From contig CANRCO010000070.1 in NCBI GenBank assembly GCA_947629125.1, forward strand, positions 1-6,658: a DNA stretch of 6,658 bases, written 5' to 3'. Position numbers and translations under genes: made by a program. Below, piece by piece: positions 1-5,362 of this stretch (its first letter is position 1; every line of letters starts with the position of its first letter). The DNA is from an uncultured Bacilli bacterium (lineage in GTDB: Bacteria > Bacillota_I > Bacilli_A > RF39 > UBA660). The notes under the pieces were generated by a model. That model was not told the origin of the DNA. It saw only the letters and a list, made by a program, of their open reading frames with translations, and ran no database searches.

Positions 1-938
1 AAAATTATACGTTCAATTCCACAACCAAAGCCAATACATGGTGTAGCTGGACCATCTAATTGCTCTACTAAATTGTTATAACGTCCACCGCCACCTAAGG
101 CAAGGCTTTGTATCTGAGGAATATCAGCTGTGTATTCAAATACTGTATGGTCATAATAATCTAAACCTCGAACAATATTTTGATTTACTTCATAATCAAT
201 GTCCATAATTCGTAGATATTCTAATACTTTATTAAATCTGGTTTTACTTTCTTCATTTAGGCTATCCATAATTTTGGGAGCATTTTTAAGGATTTCATTA
301 TCACTATCTATTTTACAATCTAAAATGCGTAAAGGATTAACTTTTAAACGATTTTGACAATCACTACATAATTCATTAATATGAGGTGTTAAATACTCAA
401 CTAATTTTTTCTTATAATTTTCGCGTGATTCTTTATCACCTAATGTATTTATATTAACTGTTACATTATTAATCCCAAGTTCTTCCATTAAACGATATGG
501 TAAAGAAATAACCTCCGCATCAATTATGGGGTCATCACCACCTAAAACTTCGATACCAAATTGCGTAAGCTCGCGATATCTGCCTGCTTGTGGTCTTTCA
601 TAACGATACATAGTACTGTTATAATACACTTTAACTGGTTCGGAATTGTTAGCATACATTTTATTTTCAATAAAAGCACGAACAATACAAGCTGTTCCCT
701 CTGGACGTAATGTTAAATTACGATTATGTCTATCTTGAAAATCATAAGTTTCCTTTGTAATTAAATCACTAGATTCACCTACTGTACGGTGAAATAATTC
801 ACTACTTTCAAATATTGGTGTACGAATATAATCATAATTATAAAGACGACATAATTCACTAATTACACTATTAACGTAATCCCATTTTTTCCCTTCTAAA
901 CCATAAATATCTTGGGTACCTTTTGGTTTTGTTATCAT
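1..938 (-). CDS. hisS: Histidyl-tRNA synthetase, C-terminus cut by window edge
   Basis: Class II aminoacyl-tRNA synthetase that charges tRNA-His with histidine in the cytoplasm. The visible 312 residues start MITKPKGTQDIYG, the usual HisRS N-terminus. Motif 2 is at about 110-128 (MYRYERPQAGRYRELTQFG). The histidine-specific motif VRGLDYYDHTVFEY is at about 256-269, with Arg257 matching the catalytic arginine of the family. A glycine-rich LGGGGRYNNLVEQ segment follows, and motif 3 (GFGCGIER, 303-310) sits at the window edge. About 100 residues, including the anticodon-binding domain, lie outside the window. The ATG at 936-938 is preceded by a good Shine-Dalgarno (AAAGGGTG, 944-951). The gene has its own promoter and a T-box leader, so it is probably induced when its cognate tRNA is uncharged. 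In many Firmicutes aspS follows hisS, but that cannot be seen here. Confidence 0.97.
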   Translation of the reverse strand, partial: MITKPKGTQDIYGLEGKKWDYVNSVISELCRLYNYDYIRTPIFESSELFHRTVGESSDLITKETYDFQDRHNRNLTLRPEGTACIVRAFIENKMYANNSEPVKVYYNSTMYRYERPQAGRYRELTQFGIEVLGGDDPIIDAEVISLPYRLMEELGINNVTVNINTLGDKESRENYKKKLVEYLTPHINELCSDCQNRLKVNPLRILDCKIDSDNEILKNAPKIMDSLNEESKTRFNKVLEYLRIMDIDYEVNQNIVRGLDYYDHTVFEYTADIPQIQSLALGGGGRYNNLVEQLDGPATPCIGFGCGIERII

Positions 939-958
939 ATAATCACCCTTTCTAAAAG

Positions 959-1018
959 AAAAAAACTAGTAAAACGTAAGGACGAGTCTTTACCCGCGGT
1001 GCCACCTTACTTTACTAG
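959..1018 (-). terminator. Terminator hairpin of the hisS T-box leader
   Basis: The RNA arm CUAGUAAAGUAAGG (1005-1018) pairs with CCUUACGUUUUACUAG (966-981) and is followed directly by seven U residues (959-965). The hairpin encloses the T-box bulge and the inner helix GCGGGU/ACUCGU. This differs from the usual design, in which the terminator uses a second arm located downstream of the antiterminator. A weaker alternative hairpin, GGUAAAGAC with GUUUUACU, also ends near the U-tract. Confidence 0.75.
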
Positions 1019-1166
1019 GTACTCTTTAATTTGATTTAACGCATTCATTACGTTTTATGTTAATGAAAAGTTGTTATTTCATTTATCTAATTTGTCGGCA
1101 TTTTCACCATCTAGCCTTCTCTAAACAAAATCAATAAATTACTTGTCTTTTCCATAAAAATAACAT
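959..1166 (-). promoter_or_regulatory. T-box riboswitch leader of hisS
   Basis: A T-box leader senses the charging state of a tRNA and controls the downstream gene. The diagnostic T-box sequence AAGGTGGCACCGCG is at 995-1008. Stem I can be traced upstream: base helix GAAAAG/CUUUUC (1147-1152 with 1065-1070), loop-E element AGUA (1140-1143) opposite GAA (1078-1080), second helix AUUUAU/AUAAAU (1134-1139 with 1081-1086), AGAGA (1118-1122) and the distal-loop GGUG (1105-1108). The specifier should follow GAA. That strand reads GAAAUAACAAC, where the best-placed codon is AAC (1073-1075, Asn), not CAC or CAU. The leader ends in a U-tract hairpin just before the hisS ribosome binding site. The T-box identity is secure; the tRNA it reads is not. 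Confidence 0.93.
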
Positions 1167-1172
1167 ATGTAT

Positions 1173-1201
1173 ATTTTATTACTTTTAAAGTTTGAAGTCA
1201 A
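1173..1201 (-). promoter_or_regulatory. Sigma-A-type promoter for the T-box/hisS transcript
   Basis: The -35 box TTGACT (1196-1201) and -10 box TAAAAT (1173-1178) are separated by exactly 17 bases. Transcription should start near 1166, just ahead of Stem I. The -35 box lies only 8 bases past the stop codon of the deacetylase gene, and I see no terminator between them. Read-through from upstream could therefore also enter the leader. Confidence 0.75.
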
Positions 1202-1208
1202 CTGCTTT

Positions 1209-2078
1209 CTAACTTTTATGTAATATTTTTTTAATTAAATTTTTCGTATATTTCTTTAAAGTTACTTTATTTTTTAGTACGGATTTAAAATCATTCATAG
1301 TATAATCGCCTCGAATTTCAATACGTGGTAAAGCATATAAATTATCACCAACAACAATATTGCGATTATCTTTAAAGGTAAAAGCTAATGTAAAGTTAGC
1401 ATCTTTAGCAGCAGTTTGATATCTTTTATCATTAGTTCCAAAAGGATAAGCTAAATATTTAGTATCATGTAATTTTGCTTTTGAGGTTATTAAATCTTGA
1501 GTTATATCTGCTACCGTTTTATTGTCAATAGGATTATGCCCATCAATCAAATCGTGTAATTTATCTGTATGGGAACCAATATACATTGAAGGATGATTAG
1601 TTAAAATATCTTCGATTATATCATTTCCTACAAAATCTAATTGAGCTGGATTCCATTTATTAGTATTATCTTTTAAACGAGAACTTATAACAAAATTAAT
1701 GGAATTAAAACCATATTTCTCTAAAATAGGTAGTGCTTGATAATAAGAAGATATATTTCCATCGTCAATCGTTATTAAAACACTTTTATCAGCAACTTTA
1801 CATTCATTTTTGACATAACATACAATTTTTTGAGGGTCAATACTCTGATAACCATGTTCTTTTAGATATTTCATTTGTTTAGTAAAATCTTCGATACTAA
1901 TAACATAATTATTATCTTTAGCATACTTTTCTTTTTCTTTGCTACTCATAAAATGATGATAAGCAAGTACACTAATACCTTCACTTTTATGGCTATTTAT
2001 AAATAAAAAACCACCAAAATAGATAATTACTAAAATAATAATTATAGTAGCTATTATTTTTAAAGCTAGCTTAAACAT
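1209..2078 (-). CDS. Membrane-anchored polysaccharide deacetylase (NodB/CE4-type)
   Basis: A predicted metal-dependent deacetylase that removes acetyl groups from a cell-surface or wall polysaccharide on the outer face of the membrane. The 289-residue protein has one N-terminal membrane segment (about 7-28), probably an uncleaved anchor. The LAYHHF segment (38-43) is typical of the extracellular PgaB/IcaB/YheN-like branch. NodB motif 1 is TIDDG (103-107), with Asp105 as likely base and Asp106 as metal ligand. Motif 2 is SHTDKLH (169-175), with His170 and His175 as metal ligands in the H-x4-H spacing. Motif 3 is YPFG (211-214). PRIEI (251-255) resembles the late conserved strand. A lysine-rich tail ends the protein. 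The ATG at 2076-2078 has a Shine-Dalgarno AAGGAG (2087-2092) overlapping the tcdA stop, so it is probably translated from the tcdA transcript. The substrate (peptidoglycan, poly-GlcNAc or another glycan) cannot be told from sequence. Confidence 0.9.
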   Translation of the reverse strand: MFKLALKIIATIIIILVIIYFGGFLFINSHKSEGISVLAYHHFMSSKEKEKYAKDNNYVISIEDFTKQMKYLKEHGYQSIDPQKIVCYVKNECKVADKSVLITIDDGNISSYYQALPILEKYGFNSINFVISSRLKDNTNKWNPAQLDFVGNDIIEDILTNHPSMYIGSHTDKLHDLIDGHNPIDNKTVADITQDLITSKAKLHDTKYLAYPFGTNDKRYQTAAKDANFTLAFTFKDNRNIVVGDNLYALPRIEIRGDYTMNDFKSVLKNKVTLKKYTKNLIKKILHKS

Positions 2079-2083
2079 AAAAT

Positions 2084-2749
2084 TTACTCCTTATTTAAAA
2101 TGTCTTTTATTATATAGTAAGCACATAAATTACCTGCCACCATCGGTACTAAAATTATTGAACTAATTGTTTTAGTTGTTTTAATAGGTAGTTCATCACT
2201 AAAAACTACCGAAGTTTTTAAATATTTATTTTCTTTTAAAATACTACGCATTTTTTTAGCTAAAGGGTCATTAAAAGTCTTATTTAAAGTGGTAATTTTT
2301 AATTTAGCTGGATTAAGCCGATTACCAGTTCCCATACTAGAAATTATTTTAATATTATTATCTATAGCATACCGAATTAGATATTCTTTAGTCTTAGGTG
2401 TATCACAAGCATCAACTATATAATCAAATTCTTTTTTTTCAAAGAATCCTGCTTCTAAAAACAAATCATAGGTAGTTATTTTCGCTGCTGGATTAATATT
2501 TAAAGCTCTTTCTTTAGCAGCTTCTATTTTCTTTTTACCAATATTATCTTGACCGGCTATAATTTGCCGATTTAAATTAGAATATTCAATTACATCATAA
2601 TCAACAAGAGTAATATTTTCAAAACCACTTCTTATTAAACATTCTAATACATAACCTCCAACTCCCCCGATACCGACAATTAAAACTTTAGCTTTTTTAA
2701 ATAGCTCTATTTTATCGCCGATTAACAATTCTAATCTTTCGAATTCCAT
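2084..2749 (-). CDS. tcdA: tRNA threonylcarbamoyladenosine dehydratase (ThiF/MoeB-like)
   Basis: An E1-like ATP-dependent enzyme that converts t6A37 of ANN-decoding tRNAs to the cyclic form ct6A. It is the YrvM/TcdA (YgdL) branch of the ThiF family. The 221-residue protein starts MEFERLELLIG, typical of Gram-positive TcdA. It has the nucleotide-binding loop GIGGVG (26-31), the acidic LVDYD strand (48-52), NLNRQ (58-62, with the ATP-contacting Arg61), VDACD (112-116) and SSMGTGNRLNP (137-147). The reading frame stays open upstream to 2890, but the ATG at 2747-2749 is chosen because GAGGAG (2757-2762) sits 7 bases before it, family similarity begins there, and the upstream part overlaps a structured RNA gene. 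At 221 residues it is shorter than the roughly 250-270 usual for the family; the loss is in the segment before the C-terminal VPMVAGNL helix. It follows the 6S RNA gene, as in Bacillus. Confidence 0.9.
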   Translation of the reverse strand: MEFERLELLIGDKIELFKKAKVLIVGIGGVGGYVLECLIRSGFENITLVDYDVIEYSNLNRQIIAGQDNIGKKKIEAAKERALNINPAAKITTYDLFLEAGFFEKKEFDYIVDACDTPKTKEYLIRYAIDNNIKIISSMGTGNRLNPAKLKITTLNKTFNDPLAKKMRSILKENKYLKTSVVFSDELPIKTTKTISSIILVPMVAGNLCAYYIIKDILNKE

Positions 2750-2769
2750 TTTCTTTCTCCTCGAAAATA

Positions 2770-2798
2770 TATTTACTATCCTAAAATCAATATAACAA
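2770..2798 (-). promoter_or_regulatory. Possible weak promoter for tcdA-deacetylase
   Basis: TTGTTA (2793-2798) and TAAATA (2770-2775) are spaced by 17 bases, upstream of the tcdA ribosome binding site. Both boxes depart from consensus in AT-rich DNA where chance matches are common. The -35 box overlaps the U-tract of the preceding terminator. It is listed because a terminator separates tcdA from the 6S promoter and some promoter is therefore expected here. Confidence 0.35.
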
Positions 2799-2818
2799 AA
2801 AATAGCAAAAAATGCTAT
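2797..2818 (-). terminator. Intrinsic terminator after the 6S RNA unit
   Basis: The RNA reads AUAGCA, five U, UGCUAU, then a run of U: a 6-bp stem (2813-2818 with 2802-2807) followed by a U-tract to 2797. It lies about 14 bases beyond the proposed 3' end of the 6S RNA, which itself ends in CUAGG plus five U. It probably acts as a back-up terminator that insulates tcdA from the strong 6S promoter. Confidence 0.6.
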
Positions 2819-2831
2819 ATAAAACTCCAAA

Positions 2832-3009
2832 CAAAAACCTAGAGGCTCATTCATTAGTGATAAAAACCCGCTCTCACAGGTGGGCATCACATAATTTGCT
2901 TTAGGAGCACGACAACACTTAATGGGTCGTTATTCAACACCACAAATTAATTAGATTCCCAATATTATCCTTATCCGGTTTTATGTAAAATAAAACAAGC
3001 CTACTAGGT
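2832..3009 (-). ncRNA. ssrS: 6S RNA (global regulator of RNA polymerase), predicted
   Basis: 6S RNA mimics an open promoter, binds housekeeping RNA polymerase holoenzyme and damps transcription in stationary phase. This roughly 178-nt transcript folds into one long nested rod. Its ends close with CCUAG/CUAGG (3004-3008 with 2838-2842). Further in are GGCUUGUUU with AAUGAAUGAGCC (including G-U pairs), AUAAAACC with GGUUUUUAU (2977-2984 with 2860-2868), UGGG/CCCA (2958-2961 with 2881-2884), UAAUUUG/CAAAUUA (2943-2949 with 2892-2898) and ACGAC/GUCGU (2926-2930 with 2909-2913). An unpaired bubble of about 15 and 12 nt lies at 2962-2976 and 2869-2880, where the 6S central bubble belongs. A near-perfect promoter precedes it and U5 follows it. 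In Bacillus subtilis the 6S gene bsrA lies directly upstream of yrvM/tcdA, as here. The identification rests on fold, length and synteny, not on recalled sequence identity. The open frame across it is not a gene. Confidence 0.8.
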
Positions 3010-3015
3010 AAATTA

Positions 3016-3044
3016 ATTATAGCAAATATTTTTCGGCTTGACAA
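3016..3044 (-). promoter_or_regulatory. Strong promoter of the 6S RNA gene
   Basis: The -35 box TTGTCA (3039-3044) and a perfect -10 box TATAAT (3016-3021) are 17 bases apart. The predicted start near 3009 coincides with the first base of the closing helix of the RNA. The -35 box begins 7 bases after the stop codon of the HerA-like gene. I see no terminator in between, so the ATPase transcript may run into the 6S unit. Confidence 0.85.
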
Positions 3045-3051
3045 TAATAAC

Positions 3052-5118
3052 TTATTCATCTGAATTATTTGTGTTAAAAATAAATTTATTATTTTCATTT
3101 TTTGGTTCGTACATAGTTGTTGGATTAACAGGGCTAAAAGTTTCAGATGGTTTATCTTGTTGGTTATCACTGTTATTATTACTACTATTTGGAGTATCTG
3201 TAAAATCATCTCCAAAGCTTATTTTTTGACTTTCAATTTGCAAACTTTCAATATCACTTTTTAACTTATTTAAATCAATATTTGGATTTGGAATATTATT
3301 TACTACATTATTAGTTGGATTAGTTTGTTCAGTTATTATTACTTTTGGTGGTTCTTCTACTGGAGTAACAGTTGACCAAGTACTTTGTATATCACAACTA
3401 GAGCTATTTGGCATTGGATTAGGTAAATCCATTTTAATTATCATTGGTATTTTAAAAGCACTACCAAAAGCTACACAAGTACCAGATTGTAATATTTTTT
3501 GTTTATCAATAATATCTGCTGAAATATTAGGTAACATTTCTTCAATATATTTTATATCTTTAGGATGAGTCATTTTAAAAATTAAAAAGTTAGAACATTG
3601 AGCAACAACTGTATCAGATAATTCTACTGGTCTTTGGGTAATTATATCTAAAATAACACCATATTTACGTCCTTCTTTAGCTATTCTATCAAAAATATTA
3701 TAACCAAGTAAAAAAGTATCATTATCTTTTTGAATATAGCGGTGAGCTTCTTCTAAAAATAAATGAATTGGTCTGGTAGCTCGATTAATATTTTTTTTCG
3801 AATTTTCAAAAAAGAAACGAGTCATTATTTTAACAATTATTTTAGCGTAAATATCATCAATATCTTCTAAATTAATATTAATAATTTGAGCTTTTTTACC
3901 ATCTTGCATAATTAATAAGTCTAAATACTCTTCATAACTATAAAATTTATCAGCAACAAAATATTTTGCAATTTTATTTGATAAAATACTATTTAATCTA
4001 ACCTTTAAAATAATTGATTCACTATAAAGATTTTCATTATTTTGGAATCCTTCACTAATTAATGTAAATTCCAAAGCACTAGCAAAATCTTGTAAAGAAT
4101 AATAAGCATTTTGTGGTACTTTTAATTCTTCTGTAGCATCATTAATATGTTTTAAAATATATTCAGTAATTAAAACACTTTCACCAAAATTACCATTACT
4201 ATCAATTTCAAAACATTCACTAAAACTACGGGTATAACCTAAACCAGGTATTTGGGTATCAAAATTAAAATCATTAGTATGACATACTTCAATAATTTTA
4301 AATATTTCATTCTTTTTTCGAGCAATTGTTTGATTACTAAACAAAACTGCTAATAAAGCTTTGGCAATTAAATGGTTTTTAAATTTAGTTGTTTGTTCAT
4401 CTTCAACTGAAAATATTTTAGCTAAACGTATTGTTCTTTCTAGAATAGATAATTGGCTATGAGTTTCGGCTTGTAAAAGTAAAGCGAAATCATCAATATC
4501 TAAAATATTAACAGGTATTTTTAAATAGTTATCAGTATCTTCAGTTGGATTAGAAGAAATAAATTTATAACAATATTTTGGATTATAAGTATTTATATTT
4601 TGAAAAGCAGTTTTATATTCGCCATAAGCATCAAAGATAAAAATATTGGCATTATAAGAGTTACTTTTTTGATTAGCAAAAATATTTTGGACAATTCGTG
4701 CTACACCACAACTTTTACCACTACCACTATTTCCAACTATGGCTAAGTGGTTAGCAAAAAAATCATTTAATTTAGGATAAACATTATATTGTTTATAAAT
4801 TGAAGAACGTCCTAGTAAAAATGATTCAGCATTATCTTGTCCAACAATTTGACTTAATTCAGTAGCATTAATTAAACGTATTTGACTAGATAGAAGGGGC
4901 TTGCGAATAACACCATTAACATAACTGTCAGCTAAAAATTCTCCTAAAAAATTTATTTTAATATTTGTTGGATTTAATTCAACAACTTCACCTAGAATTC
5001 TTTGGTCTTTTTCTTCAAAAACCACATGAGTATTCATTAAATCTAGATTGTTATCACCTTGAATTTTATTTTCAACAACAACTGAACCTTCATTAATTTG
5101 TAAAATTTTGCCAAACAC
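3052..5118 (-). CDS. HerA/DUF87-family hexameric DNA-translocase ATPase
   Basis: A FtsK/HerA-superfamily ATPase, expected to form a hexameric ring that moves along double-stranded DNA. The 688-residue protein has an N-terminal HAS-barrel-like beta domain (about 1-90). Walker A is GNSGSGKS (129-136, Lys135). An insert and helical region follows, then Walker B IHLFLEEAH (451-459, acidic pair 456-457), RIAKEGRKYGV (478-488) with likely arginine finger and ITQRP (493-497). A low-complexity N/S/P-rich tail (about 570-688) is probably disordered. The ATG at 5152-5154 in the same frame lies inside the -10 region. GTG at 5116-5118 is preferred because AAGGTGG (5125-5131) sits 6 bases upstream and family similarity begins at FGKILQI. 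Archaeal HerA works with the nuclease NurA in end resection, and bacterial relatives pair with Sir2 or DUF4297 proteins in phage defence. No such partner is adjacent here, so its role is open. Confidence 0.88.
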   Translation of the reverse strand: MFGKILQINEGSVVVENKIQGDNNLDLMNTHVVFEEKDQRILGEVVELNPTNIKINFLGEFLADSYVNGVIRKPLLSSQIRLINATELSQIVGQDNAESFLLGRSSIYKQYNVYPKLNDFFANHLAIVGNSGSGKSCGVARIVQNIFANQKSNSYNANIFIFDAYGEYKTAFQNINTYNPKYCYKFISSNPTEDTDNYLKIPVNILDIDDFALLLQAETHSQLSILERTIRLAKIFSVEDEQTTKFKNHLIAKALLAVLFSNQTIARKKNEIFKIIEVCHTNDFNFDTQIPGLGYTRSFSECFEIDSNGNFGESVLITEYILKHINDATEELKVPQNAYYSLQDFASALEFTLISEGFQNNENLYSESIILKVRLNSILSNKIAKYFVADKFYSYEEYLDLLIMQDGKKAQIININLEDIDDIYAKIIVKIMTRFFFENSKKNINRATRPIHLFLEEAHRYIQKDNDTFLLGYNIFDRIAKEGRKYGVILDIITQRPVELSDTVVAQCSNFLIFKMTHPKDIKYIEEMLPNISADIIDKQKILQSGTCVAFGSAFKIPMIIKMDLPNPMPNSSSCDIQSTWSTVTPVEEPPKVIITEQTNPTNNVVNNIPNPNIDLNKLKSDIESLQIESQKISFGDDFTDTPNSSNNNSDNQQDKPSETFSPVNPTTMYEPKNENNKFIFNTNNSDE

Positions 5119-5144
5119 TAGTAACCACCTTCTTATTATATATA

Positions 5145-5153
5145 AGTATAACA
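5145..5153 (-). promoter_or_regulatory. Extended -10 promoter of the HerA-like gene
   Basis: On the minus strand the sequence reads TG-T-TATACT: an extended -10 (TG at 5152-5153) with -10 box TATACT (5145-5150). No good -35 box lies upstream, which fits the extended -10 class. A start near 5138 gives a leader of about 20 bases to the GTG codon. A second AT-rich candidate, TATAAT, lies a few bases downstream but has no -35 box and would leave almost no leader. Confidence 0.55.
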
Positions 5154-5185
5154 TAGATTAAAAAAAATAACCACATAAATTTAAC

Positions 5186-5214
5186 TTGACTTTACTAGCT
5201 AAATAAGATAAAAT
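5186..5214 (+). promoter_or_regulatory. Promoter of tRNA-Ser
   Basis: TTGACT (5186-5191) and TAAAAT (5209-5214) with a 17-base spacer predict a start near 5221, about 15 bases before the mature tRNA. It is divergent from the HerA-like gene's promoter. Both boxes are identical to those of the hisS promoter in this window. Confidence 0.8.
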
Positions 5215-5235
5215 CAAATAGTAATTCTTGGTTGT

Positions 5236-5326
5236 GGAGCAGTACTCAAGAGGCTGAAGAGGCGCCCCTGCTAAGGGTGTAGGTCGGGCAACTGGCGCGA
5301 GAGTTCAAATCTCTCCTGCTCCGCCA
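5236..5326 (+). tRNA. tRNA-Ser (anticodon GCU)
   Basis: Serine tRNA reading AGC and AGU codons. The acceptor stem GGAGCAG/CTGCTCC (5236-5242 with 5316-5322) is followed by discriminator G and an encoded CCA (5324-5326). The anticodon stem (5263-5267 with 5275-5279) encloses the loop CTGCTAA, giving anticodon GCT at 5270-5272. The T-arm is GAGAG-TTCAAAT-CTCTC. The long variable arm makes it a class II tRNA, as expected for serine, at 91 nt in total. It is the only plus-strand gene and appears to be a single-gene transcription unit with its own promoter and terminator. Confidence 0.97.
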
Positions 5327-5336
5327 TAAAAAAATT

Positions 5337-5358
5337 ACAGGATTTATTCCTGTTTTTT
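5337..5358. terminator. Bidirectional terminator between tRNA-Ser and the surface-protein gene
   Basis: ACAGGA-TTTAT-TCCTGT forms a 6-bp stem followed by TTTTTT on the plus strand. On the minus strand the same hairpin is followed, after two bases, by seven T. It sits 10 bases after the tRNA CCA end and 4 bases from the stop codon of the convergent surface-protein gene, so it can end both transcripts. Confidence 0.88.
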
Positions 5359-5362
5359 GTTT

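Noticed and set aside
1183..1193. ACTTTAAAAGT palindrome as terminator of the deacetylase gene or an operator
   Set aside because: Only 4 pairs with a tiny loop and no U-tract; it lies within the AT-rich spacer of the hisS promoter and is likely chance.
2750..2890. In-frame N-terminal extension of tcdA beginning MMPTCESGF
   Set aside because: It overlaps the 6S RNA and its terminator, has no family similarity, and the ATG at 2749 has a strong Shine-Dalgarno and the conserved TcdA N-terminus.
2934..3215. 93-residue minus-strand open frame across the end of the HerA-like gene and the 6S region
   Set aside because: Low-complexity I/L/N/K-rich product, out of frame with the HerA-like gene and running over the 6S promoter; a shadow frame.
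3038..3229. 63-residue plus-strand open frame opposite the HerA-like tail
   Set aside because: Antisense to the low-complexity tail, Leu/Ser-rich as expected from that, with no credible ribosome binding site.
3052..5118. HerA-like gene as part of a phage-defence or DNA-transfer system
   Set aside because: No nuclease, Sir2, relaxase, integrase or mating-pore gene is adjacent; neighbours are tRNA, 6S RNA and housekeeping genes.
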